From the NCBI RefSeq assembly GCF_014084105.1, contig NZ_CP048289.1, positions 1,683,922 to 1,747,921 of the forward strand: a stretch of DNA of 64,000 nucleotides, written 5' to 3'. The notes beneath the pieces were generated by a model. That model did no database searches. It was not told where the DNA came from and saw only the letters and a program-made list of their open reading frames with translations. This DNA comes from Streptacidiphilus sp. P02-A3a. Lineage in GTDB: Bacteria > Actinomycetota > Actinomycetes > Streptomycetales > Streptomycetaceae. Shown here piece by piece: positions 55,077 to 62,317 of the stretch (positions are counted from its first letter, which is position 1; every line of letters starts with the position of its first letter). Position numbers and translations under genes: made by a program.

Positions 55077-55229
55077 ATGAGCCATCCTGCGGTCGCCCCT
55101 GTCCTTTCCCTGCTCGCGGACGGCAGCGACAGCCACGCCAGCCTGAACCCGATCGTCACCGGCGGCGGCGCGTTCTGCGTCTTCCTCATCCTGCTGTTCG
55201 CGGTGACCCGCTTCAACAAGGACCGCTGA
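55077..55229 (+). CDS. Small membrane protein, 50 residues
   Basis: ATG 55077, preceded by AGAAGG, opens a 50-codon frame with one membrane span at about residues 28-44 and a basic tail TRFNKDR. Codon bias is typical of a real gene. It sits 83 bp before nadD on the same strand. A similar short protein lies beside nadD in other streptomycetes, as I recall. The function is unknown. Confidence 0.75.
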   Translation: MSHPAVAPVLSLLADGSDSHASLNPIVTGGGAFCVFLILLFAVTRFNKDR

Positions 55230-55312
55230 CCCGGGTGGCGCCCCGGCCGTGCCGAGCGACCCGGTACGGCCGGGCGTTCGATTCCCCTGCGGATCACGTA
55301 CAGTGACGGGTC

Positions 55313-55939
55313 ATGGGAGAGCAGGCTGAATCCGCGGACGTGCCCGTGAAGAAGCGCCTCGGCGTCATGGGTGGAACGTTCGATCCGATCCACCATGGCC
55401 ACCTGGTCGCCGCCAGCGAGGTGGTGAGCCAGTTCCACCTGGACGAAGTCGTCTTCGTCCCGACCGGCACGCCCTGGCAGAAGGACGGCCGCCCGGTGTC
55501 GGCCGCCGAGGACCGCTACCTGATGACGGTCGTCGCGACCATGTCCAACCCGCAGTTCTCGGTCAGCCGCATCGACATCGACCGCGAGGGCCCGACCTAC
55601 ACCACGGACACCCTGCGGGAGCTGCGCGCGCTGCACGCCGACGCCGACCTCTTCTTCATCACCGGCGCCGACGCCCTGTCGCAGATCTTCTCCTGGCGGA
55701 ACGCCGAGGAACTGTTCGACCTCGCCCACTTCATCGGAGTGACCCGTCCAGGGCACACTTTGACGGACCCCGGTCTGCCCGCCGGCGGCGTGTCCCTGGT
55801 CGAGGTGCCCGCGCTGGCCATCTCCTCCACCGACTGCCGCGAGCGCGTCGCCCGGGACGAGCCGATCTGGTACCTGGTACCGGACGAGGTGGTGCGCTAC
55901 ATCGACAAGCGCAAGCTCTACCGAGGTCTCGACGGGTGA
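55313..55939 (+). CDS. nadD: Nicotinate-nucleotide adenylyltransferase
   Basis: A 208-residue enzyme that adenylates nicotinate mononucleotide for NAD synthesis. The nucleotidyl-transferase motif [11 protein letters not shown] is at residues 20-30, and the second motif [10 protein letters not shown] is near the C-terminus (normally ISSTxIR, so Cys replaces a hydrophobic residue). ATG 55313 lies 11 bases after TACAGT, a possible -10, so the leader is very short. It heads the nadD-LCP-rsfS series. Confidence 0.95.
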   Translation: MGEQAESADVPVKKRLGVMGGTFDPIHHGHLVAASEVVSQFHLDEVVFVPTGTPWQKDGRPVSAAEDRYLMTVVATMSNPQFSVSRIDIDREGPTYTTDTLRELRALHADADLFFITGADALSQIFSWRNAEELFDLAHFIGVTRPGHTLTDPGLPAGGVSLVEVPALAISSTDCRERVARDEPIWYLVPDEVVRYIDKRKLYRGLDG

Positions 55940-55988
55940 CCCGCGCGGCCAGCACATGTACGGCGACTGAGCAGGGAATAGGGGCGGC

Positions 55989-57749
55989 GTGACCGACAAC
56001 GACGGGCAGCAGTACCCGCCGGCGGAGCCGGCGCCCGAGTACTGGCAGCAGTACCCGCCGCAGGAACCCGGATACGAGACGTACCCGCGGACCCCCTACG
56101 CCCAGCCGGACCAGCCGGACTACCCGCAGCAGCCGGACTACCAGCAGCAGCCCGGGTACCCGCAGCAGCCCCCGGCCGCGCCCGGCGGCTACGGCTACCA
56201 GCAGCAGCAGTACGCCGAGCCCGGGTACGGCGGCTACGAGTACGGCGACTACCCGTACCAGCCGCAGGCCGAGCCGCCGCCGGTGGCGCCGCCGCCGCAG
56301 GCCCGGCCCGGCTACGCCGACCCGTACCGCACCGGCGGCTACGACACCGGCCAGTACCCGGCCGCGCCGCAGGCCCCCGGCCGGTACACGGCCGACCAGT
56401 ACACGGTCACCCAGCCCGCCGCCGCGCCGCCGCCCCGGCCGGTCCCGCCGCAGCGGCAGCGGCCCGCCGCGGCCCCCGGCGGTGCCCCCGGTGCCCCCGG
56501 TGCCCCCGTGGCCCCCGGGGACGACGGCTACCGGGAGGAGGAGTTCGCCTTCGTCGAGGACGCCGAGGAGTCCGCCGACGTCATCGACTGGATGAAGTTC
56601 AGCGAGACCCGGGGCGAGCGCCGCGACGAGCGCCGCCGCCGGCTGCGCGGCCGGGCACTGGTCCTCGGCGTGGTGCTGCTGCTGGTCGCCGTCGGCGGCG
56701 TCGGCTACCTGTGGGCCGACGGCAAGCTCTTCGGCTCCGGCCACGCGGTCGCGGCGGCCACCGGCCGCGAGGAGATCGCGGTGCACCTGCACGACTCCGC
56801 CGACCACGTGTACACCGCCCTGCTGGTCTCCGACGCGGGCACGCACAAGGGCTCGACGCTGCTGGTCCCGGGCACGCTGGTGATCCCGCCGGACGGCGGC
56901 GGCGCCATGGTGCAGCTCGCCGGCAGCGTCGACACCCAGGGCAACTCGGCGATCCGGACCGGCCTGAACACCGTGCTGGGCAGCGACATCAGCGCCAGCT
57001 GGGGCCTGTACACCTCGTTCCTGCAGGTGTTGGTGGACCGGCTGAACGGGATCACCCTCGACTCCAACACCACCATCAGCCAGGGCGGCAAGGTGGTCGT
57101 CAGCCCGGGCACGGCCACCCTGAACGGCGCCGCCGCCATCGCCTACGCCACCTATCAGGCCAAGGGCGAGGGCGCGGGCGCGCAGCTGGCCCGCTACGGC
57201 CAGGTGCTGGAGGCGCTGATCAAGGCCATGCCGCAGGACCCGACCTCGGCCGCCGCCGACATCACCGCGATGGGCGAGGTCGCCGACCCCTCGCTGCCCG
57301 ACGCCACCCTCGGCGCGCTGCTGGCCACCCTCTCCACCGACGCCAACGCCGGGCACTTCCAGACGGTGACCCTGCCGGTGCAGGCCGACGGCTCACCCGG
57401 CGCGGGCGCCGGGACCGTCGTCCAGCAGCTGCTCGGCGGCAACGTCTCCAGCGGCAGCGGCACCGCCGTCGCCGCCCGGGTGTCCGTGGTCAACGCCACC
57501 GGCGTGGCCAACGACGCCAACCTGGCCGCCGCCGCCATCACCAACAACGGCTACACCTGGGTCCCCGGCCAGGCCACCGCCCCGGTCCAGGCCGCCTCGA
57601 CCATCACCTACACCGACCCGGCCCGCGCCAACGACGCCCAGCAGCTCGCCGAGGACCTCAATCTGCCGACGAGCGCCGTGAGGAAGGTCACCACCCCGCA
57701 GTCGGTGGACCTGCTGGTCACCCTCGGCAAGGACTACCACCAGGACTGA
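55989..57749 (+). CDS. LCP (LytR-CpsA-Psr) family protein with LytR_C domain
   Basis: A 586-residue protein. Residues 1-190 are a Pro/Gln/Tyr-rich cytoplasmic head; one membrane span follows at about 218-240. The external part has a divergent LCP domain (LVDRLNGITLDS; AIAYATYQAKGE and ARYGQVLEALI) and a C-terminal LytR_C domain (ARVSVVNATGVANDANLAAA). LCP enzymes attach anionic glycopolymers to peptidoglycan. The usual Arg-rich catalytic motif is reduced here. By position it corresponds to S. coelicolor SCO2578 (PdtA). GTG 55989 is used. Confidence 0.85.
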   Translation: MTDNDGQQYPPAEPAPEYWQQYPPQEPGYETYPRTPYAQPDQPDYPQQPDYQQQPGYPQQPPAAPGGYGYQQQQYAEPGYGGYEYGDYPYQPQAEPPPVAPPPQARPGYADPYRTGGYDTGQYPAAPQAPGRYTADQYTVTQPAAAPPPRPVPPQRQRPAAAPGGAPGAPGAPVAPGDDGYREEEFAFVEDAEESADVIDWMKFSETRGERRDERRRRLRGRALVLGVVLLLVAVGGVGYLWADGKLFGSGHAVAAATGREEIAVHLHDSADHVYTALLVSDAGTHKGSTLLVPGTLVIPPDGGGAMVQLAGSVDTQGNSAIRTGLNTVLGSDISASWGLYTSFLQVLVDRLNGITLDSNTTISQGGKVVVSPGTATLNGAAAIAYATYQAKGEGAGAQLARYGQVLEALIKAMPQDPTSAAADITAMGEVADPSLPDATLGALLATLSTDANAGHFQTVTLPVQADGSPGAGAGTVVQQLLGGNVSSGSGTAVAARVSVVNATGVANDANLAAAAITNNGYTWVPGQATAPVQAASTITYTDPARANDAQQLAEDLNLPTSAVRKVTTPQSVDLLVTLGKDYHQD

Positions 57750-57770
57750 CCCGGCCCCGCCCCCGCCGCC

Positions 57771-57807
57771 GACGGCCCGCGCCCGGAAAAGGGCAGCGCG
57801 GGCCGTC
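57771..57807 (+). terminator. LCP-gene terminator hairpin
   Basis: GACGGCCCGCGC (57771-57782) pairs perfectly with GCGCGGGCCGTC (57796-57807) over 12 bp, 21 bp after the LCP stop and 53 bp before rsfS. Confidence 0.85.
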
Positions 57808-57860
57808 TGCCGTTCATGAGATCCTGGAGGGTACCCGCGTCCCCGAACCGAGAGCACCCC

Positions 57861-58331
57861 GTGACTGCAACCGACCGTGCCGTCGAACTCGTCAACACCG
57901 CCGCCCAGGCGGCCGCCGACAAGCTCGCCCACAACATCATCGCCTTCGACGTGAGCGATGTCCTCGCCATTACCGACGCCTTCCTGGTCGCCTCGGCCCC
58001 CAACGACCGCCAGGTCAAGGCCATCGCCGACGGCATCGAGGAGGCGCTGCGCGAGCAGCTCGACGCCAAGCCGGTGCGCCGCGAGGGCGAGCGCGAGGGC
58101 CGCTGGATCCTGCTCGACTTCCTGGACATCGTCGTCCACGTGCAGCACTCCGAGGAGCGCTCCTACTACGGCCTGGAGCGGCTGTGGAAGGACTGCCCGG
58201 AGATCGCCCTGCCCGAGGACGCGATCGCCACCCGCAACCGCCCCGACGACGAGGGCTTCGTCCGGGCGCCGAACGAGTTCGACCATGTGGAGGCCGTGCT
58301 CGCGGCCGAGGCAGATCGGAGCCGACGCTGA
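57861..58331 (+). CDS. rsfS: Ribosome silencing factor RsfS
   Basis: A 156-residue protein that binds L14 and blocks subunit joining when nutrients are short. VFDVSDVLAITDAFLVASAPNDRQ in the N-terminal half and DFLDIVVHVQH with YYGLERLW are typical RsfS segments. GTG 57861 follows GAGAGC; an upstream in-frame extension was rejected. Its TGA (58329-58331) overlaps the CTG that starts the next gene, so translation of the two is coupled. Confidence 0.95.
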   Translation: MTATDRAVELVNTAAQAAADKLAHNIIAFDVSDVLAITDAFLVASAPNDRQVKAIADGIEEALREQLDAKPVRREGEREGRWILLDFLDIVVHVQHSEERSYYGLERLWKDCPEIALPEDAIATRNRPDDEGFVRAPNEFDHVEAVLAAEADRSRR

Positions 58332-58975
58332 ACGGGGGGCAGCGCGGTCGGCGGATCGTCTTCTGGCGGCACGGCCAGACCGCATGGAACCTGGAGGGCC
58401 GCTTCCAGGGCAGCACCGACGTACCGCTCACCGAGACCGGCTTCGCGCAGGCCAGGCGTGCCGCCCGGCTGCTGGCCGCGCTGCGCCCGGACGCGGTGAT
58501 CTCCTCCGACCTCCAGCGGACGGCCGACACCGCCGCCGCGCTGGCGGCGGTCACCGGCCTGGAGGTCACCCATGACGCCGGGCTGCGGGAGACCTACGCG
58601 GGCGTCTGGCAGGGCCTGACCAACGCCGAGATCCAGCAGCGCTACGGCGAGGAGTACCGGCTGTGGCGGCTCGGCGAGCCGGTCCGCCGGGGCGGCGGCG
58701 AACTCAACACCGAGGTCGCCGACCGCGCCGTGCCGGTGATCCTGGACGCGGTGAAGTCGCTGCCCACCAGCGGCACGGTGGTGGTGGTCAGCCACGGCGG
58801 CACGATCCGGATGGCCATCGGCCGGCTGCTCGGCCTCGACCCGTACCACTGGGAGGCTCTGGCGGGCCTCAGCAACTGCTGCTGGTCGGTCCTGGGCGAG
58901 GGCGCCCGCGGCTGGCGGCTCCAGGAGCACAACGCGGGCTCGCTGCCCGAGCCGGTGATGGGCGACGACACCTGA
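58328..58975 (+). CDS. Histidine phosphatase family protein, CTG start
   Basis: A 215-residue phosphoglycerate-mutase-fold enzyme. The catalytic RHG is in RIVFWRHGQTAWNLEG, and the second His is in VSHGGTIRMA; Glu is in ETYAGVW. The fold begins eight codons after CTG 58328. I find no in-frame ATG, GTG or TTG near it, and GGAG lies six bases upstream. The CTG overlaps the rsfS stop in the place where relatives have GTGA or ATGA. The substrate is unknown; a role in 3-phosphoglycerate or sugar phosphate metabolism is possible. Confidence 0.9.
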   Translation: MNGGQRGRRIVFWRHGQTAWNLEGRFQGSTDVPLTETGFAQARRAARLLAALRPDAVISSDLQRTADTAAALAAVTGLEVTHDAGLRETYAGVWQGLTNAEIQQRYGEEYRLWRLGEPVRRGGGELNTEVADRAVPVILDAVKSLPTSGTVVVVSHGGTIRMAIGRLLGLDPYHWEALAGLSNCCWSVLGEGARGWRLQEHNAGSLPEPVMGDDT

Positions 58976-59102
58976 CCGGTGCCGAGGCCGGGACCGGGGC
59001 GGGGACCACGGCGGGGAAGGGGCCGGATTTCGCAGTTCGGCCCCCCTGCCGCTAAAGTCTTCCTCGTTCGCACAACAGCTTTTCCGGTTGGCGCGCGACA
59101 TT

Positions 59103-59175
<73 letters not shown>

Positions 59176-59223
59176 CGCAGTAACGCAGTGACTGAGTAAC
59201 GCAGTGAACAAGCAGGGCAGCAC

Positions 59224-59296
<73 letters not shown>

Positions 59297-59303
59297 CCCC
59301 GTC

Positions 59304-59345
59304 GAGATCCCGTCCGATCCAGGTGATCGGGCGGGATCTCTTTTT
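59304..59345 (+). terminator. tRNA-Ala copy 2 terminator
   Basis: GAGATCCCGTCCGATC (59304-59319) pairs with GATCGGGCGGGATCTC (59325-59340), 16 bp with one wobble, followed by TTTTT. It is a textbook intrinsic terminator and lies before the convergent regulator gene. Confidence 0.92.
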
Positions 59346-59371
59346 CTGTCCCGGTGAGCAGCCCGTCGTGG

Positions 59372-60286
59372 TCAGTGGGTGTGGGTGACCGCGGGCAGGC
59401 CGGGGTGGGCCAGCAGCCAGTCCATCCGCTGCCGACTCTCCTCGTCCTTGGGCGTGTACACCACCAGCCGGGCCTCCGGCATGCCCATCGCGCTGAGGTT
59501 GGTCATGGCCATCCGCACCTCGCCCACCGCCGCGTGCCGGAACACCTTCAGCAGGGTCGAGTGCGCCGCCACGTCCCGCTGCTCCCAGAGCCGGGCGAAG
59601 TCCGGGCTGGCCTCGCGCAGGTCGCGGATGAAGTCCTCCCAGTACGGCTCGCCGACGTGCCGCCCGTACCCGGAGCGCAGCAGGGCGACCATCCGGGGCA
59701 GCTCCTCGGCGCGGTTCACGAACGCGTTGCAGCACTCCGGGACGGTGGCGCTGCACCACAGCGAGTTGCGCCGCCCGTGCTTCGACAGCGTCGCCCCCGG
59801 GAACAGCGCCTCGTAGGCGGAGTTCCAGCGCAGGATGTCGAAGCGGTGGTTGGACAGCGCCGCCGGGTACGGGTTCAGCGCGTTCAGGATCAGCTGCACC
59901 TCGGGGGCGATCGGGCAGCTGTCCGGCGGCGGCGTGGCCACCGCCCGCAGCCCCGCCAGCTGGTACAGGTGGGCCTGCTCGGCGCCGTCCAGCCGCAGCG
60001 TGCGGGCGATGGCGCCGAGCACCTGCTCGCTGGCGTTGATCGGGCGCCCCTGCTCCAGCCAGGTGTACCAGGTGACGCCGACCCCGGCGAGCTGCGCCAC
60101 CTCCTCCCGGCGCAGGCCCGGGGTGCGGCGGCGCAGGCCGGGCGCCATGCCGACGTCCTCCGGGGTCACCCGGGCGCGGCGGGTCCGCAGGAAGGCCGCC
60201 AGCTCGGTCCGCCGGGGCGCGGCGGCGCTGCGGCCGGGCAGCGCCTCGGTCACCGGGACGGTCGGGGGCAGGTCCGTCACGCTCAT
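59372..60286 (-). CDS. MmyB-type XRE regulator
   Basis: A 304-residue regulator. An N-terminal XRE helix-turn-helix (about residues 28-95, with TPGLRREEVAQLAGVGVTWYT and LEQGRPI) is followed by an MmyB-like ligand-binding domain (about 115-295). It is divergent from the MFS exporter gene at 60388, 101 bp apart, and most likely controls that gene and itself through inverted repeats in the shared region. Ligands of MmyB domains are thought to be fatty-acid-like; the effector here is unknown. Confidence 0.9.
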   Translation of the reverse strand: MSVTDLPPTVPVTEALPGRSAAAPRRTELAAFLRTRRARVTPEDVGMAPGLRRRTPGLRREEVAQLAGVGVTWYTWLEQGRPINASEQVLGAIARTLRLDGAEQAHLYQLAGLRAVATPPPDSCPIAPEVQLILNALNPYPAALSNHRFDILRWNSAYEALFPGATLSKHGRRNSLWCSATVPECCNAFVNRAEELPRMVALLRSGYGRHVGEPYWEDFIRDLREASPDFARLWEQRDVAAHSTLLKVFRHAAVGEVRMAMTNLSAMGMPEARLVVYTPKDEESRQRMDWLLAHPGLPAVTHTH

Positions 60287-60321
60287 AGAGCCATCGTGCC
60301 GTAGATCGGGGCACCCTGACA

Positions 60322-60336
60322 GGTACTCCCAGTACC
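60322..60336. promoter_or_regulatory. Inverted repeat in the regulator-MFS intergenic region
   Basis: GGTACT-CCC-AGTACC is a perfect 6-bp inverted repeat. It lies 37 bp from the regulator start and 52 bp from the exporter start. A second, longer inverted pair, ACAGGTA and TACCTGT (about 60320 and 60356), encloses it. TAACTA at 60352-60357 may be the exporter -10. The regulator at 59372 is the likely binder. Confidence 0.6.
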
Positions 60337-60387
60337 AGCATCAGCAGGCTCTAACTACCTGTACTCCGGCTCGGCCAAGCTGGACGC

Positions 60388-61860
60388 ATGAACGAGACCA
60401 CTGTCGAAACGTCCGCAACTCCCGTCACTGACAAGCCAGTTCGTGAAGAAGTCAGCGGTGCCGCGCCGCCGGGGCGACCGGGCCTGATCCTGGGACTGGT
60501 ACTCGGCGGGCAGTTCATGGCGCTGCTCGACCTGACCATCGTCAACGTCGCCATCCCCTCGATGCAGCACGACCTCGGCGCCTCCGGGGCGGCCATGCAG
60601 CTGGTGGTGGCCGGTTACAGCATCGCCTACGCGGTGCTCCTGATCACCGGTGCGCGGCTGGGGGAGCGGCTGGGCTACGGCAGGGTCTTCGAGAGCGGCC
60701 TGGCCCTGTTCACGGTGTTCTCGCTGGCCTGCGGGCTGGCGCCGGACACCGGGGCGCTGATCGGGTTCCGGGTGGCCCAGGGCGTCGGCGCGGCGCTGAT
60801 GGTGCCGCAGGTGATGAGCCTGATCCAGCGGACCTTCACCGGCCCCTCCCGGGTCCGCGCGCTCAGCGTGTACACGGCGGTGCTGGCCACCGGCGGCCTG
60901 GCCGGGCAGGTCCTGGGCGGCGCCCTGGTCAGCGCGGACCTCTTCGGCTCCGCCTGGCGCCCGGTCTTCCTGGTGAACGTGCCGATCGGGCTGGCGCTGC
61001 TGGTCGCCGCGCGCAAGCTGCTGCCGGCCTACCCCGGGAACCCCGGGCGCAGCCTGGACCTGACCGGACTGCTGCTGCTGGCCGGGGCCATCGGGCTGCT
61101 GGTGGTGCCGCTGGTGCTGGGCCACCAGGAGAACTGGCCGGTCTGGGGCTGGGTGATGCTCGGTGCGAGCGTGCTGCTGTTCGCGGTCTTCGCGGTGGTC
61201 GAGCACCGGCTGGCGGAGCGCGGCGGGCACCCGCTGATCCACCGCCGGGTGCTGCGTTCCCCGGGGATGCTGCCGTCGGCGGCGGCGATCTTCCTGGTGA
61301 TGATGGCCGTCAGCGGCTTCAGCTTCTCGATGACCCTGCACCTGCAGAACGGCCTGGGCAGCGGCCCGCTGCGGGCCGGGCTGTCCATCGCCCCGATGAT
61401 GGTCGGCTTCGGCCTGGCCGGGATGTACTGGGGGCGGCTGCCGCAGCGGCTGCACCGCCCGCTGCCCGCCGCCGCGCTGATCGTGGCCGCCGCCGGGTTC
61501 GCCGGGCTCGGCCTGTGGCTGCGCTCCGGGGCCCCGCTGAACGCCGGGCAGGAGGCCCTGTTCCTGCTGGTCGGCCTAGCCGGGGGCTGCTCCTACAGCC
61601 CGCTGTTCTCCCGCGCCCTGGGCCGGGTCGATCCGGCCCAGGCGGCGGACGCCAGCGGGGTGCTCACCACCGTGCTCCAGCTGAGCCAGGTGGTCGGCGT
61701 GGCCACCGTCGGCTCGGTCTTCCTCAGCGAGGTCTCCTACCCGGCCTCGCACGCGGCCTCCGGACACGCCCTGTCCGTGGTCATGCTGCTCGGCGGCTTC
61801 CTGTTCCTGTGCGCCTCCGGCTTCGCCCACCGCACCCGGCTGGTGCTGCCGCGAGGCTAG
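60388..61860 (+). CDS. DHA2-family MFS exporter, divergent from MmyB regulator
   Basis: A 490-residue exporter with about 14 membrane segments. The early helix sequence FMALLDLTIVNVAIPSMQ and the loop GARLGERLGYGRVF are typical of EmrB/QacA-type proton antiporters. A short hydrophilic N-terminus of about 30 residues precedes helix 1. It is divergently paired with the MmyB regulator, the classic arrangement for a drug- or metabolite-inducible efflux pump. The cassette lies between two copies of a tRNA-Ala plus terminator unit. The substrate is unknown. Confidence 0.9.
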   Translation: MNETTVETSATPVTDKPVREEVSGAAPPGRPGLILGLVLGGQFMALLDLTIVNVAIPSMQHDLGASGAAMQLVVAGYSIAYAVLLITGARLGERLGYGRVFESGLALFTVFSLACGLAPDTGALIGFRVAQGVGAALMVPQVMSLIQRTFTGPSRVRALSVYTAVLATGGLAGQVLGGALVSADLFGSAWRPVFLVNVPIGLALLVAARKLLPAYPGNPGRSLDLTGLLLLAGAIGLLVVPLVLGHQENWPVWGWVMLGASVLLFAVFAVVEHRLAERGGHPLIHRRVLRSPGMLPSAAAIFLVMMAVSGFSFSMTLHLQNGLGSGPLRAGLSIAPMMVGFGLAGMYWGRLPQRLHRPLPAAALIVAAAGFAGLGLWLRSGAPLNAGQEALFLLVGLAGGCSYSPLFSRALGRVDPAQAADASGVLTTVLQLSQVVGVATVGSVFLSEVSYPASHAASGHALSVVMLLGGFLFLCASGFAHRTRLVLPRG

Positions 61861-61988
61861 ACCGACCGTCCGACCGCTCGTCGCGCCCGGATCCCCGCAG
61901 GTCGCGGGCGCGACAATGGATTGGTGGGCACCGCCGCCGACCGTGTAGAGTTGCTCTAGCCGCTGCGGGGGACCGCAGCAGGGCGACT

Positions 61989-62061
<73 letters not shown>

Positions 62062-62068
62062 CCCAGTG

Positions 62069-62105
62069 GAAATCCCGTCCGATCCTGGTGATCGGGCGGG
62101 ATTTC
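62069..62105 (+). terminator. tRNA-Ala copy 3 terminator
   Basis: GAAATCCCGTCCGATC (62069-62084) pairs with GATCGGGCGGGATTTC (62090-62105), with one wobble. It closely matches the copy 2 terminator in stem, loop and spacing, but the T-run is degraded to TCGTTT. Confidence 0.85.
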
Positions 62106-62317
62106 TCGTTTCCACCCCCGGGACGCATCCTCGGACGCCTCCCCGGATGCACATCGGCGGGCGTTCGACGACGGTACGCGCCGGAATCCCGGGCCGTGCA
62201 CCCTAACTGATGAATAATCAGCCCATAGCACCGGCGATCGGCCGTGCCAGGCGGGACACCTCCGCCGGGACTGCGCACCCTTCAGCTATACGCGCTGCTC
62301 TCAGAGAGGTGTCCCCC

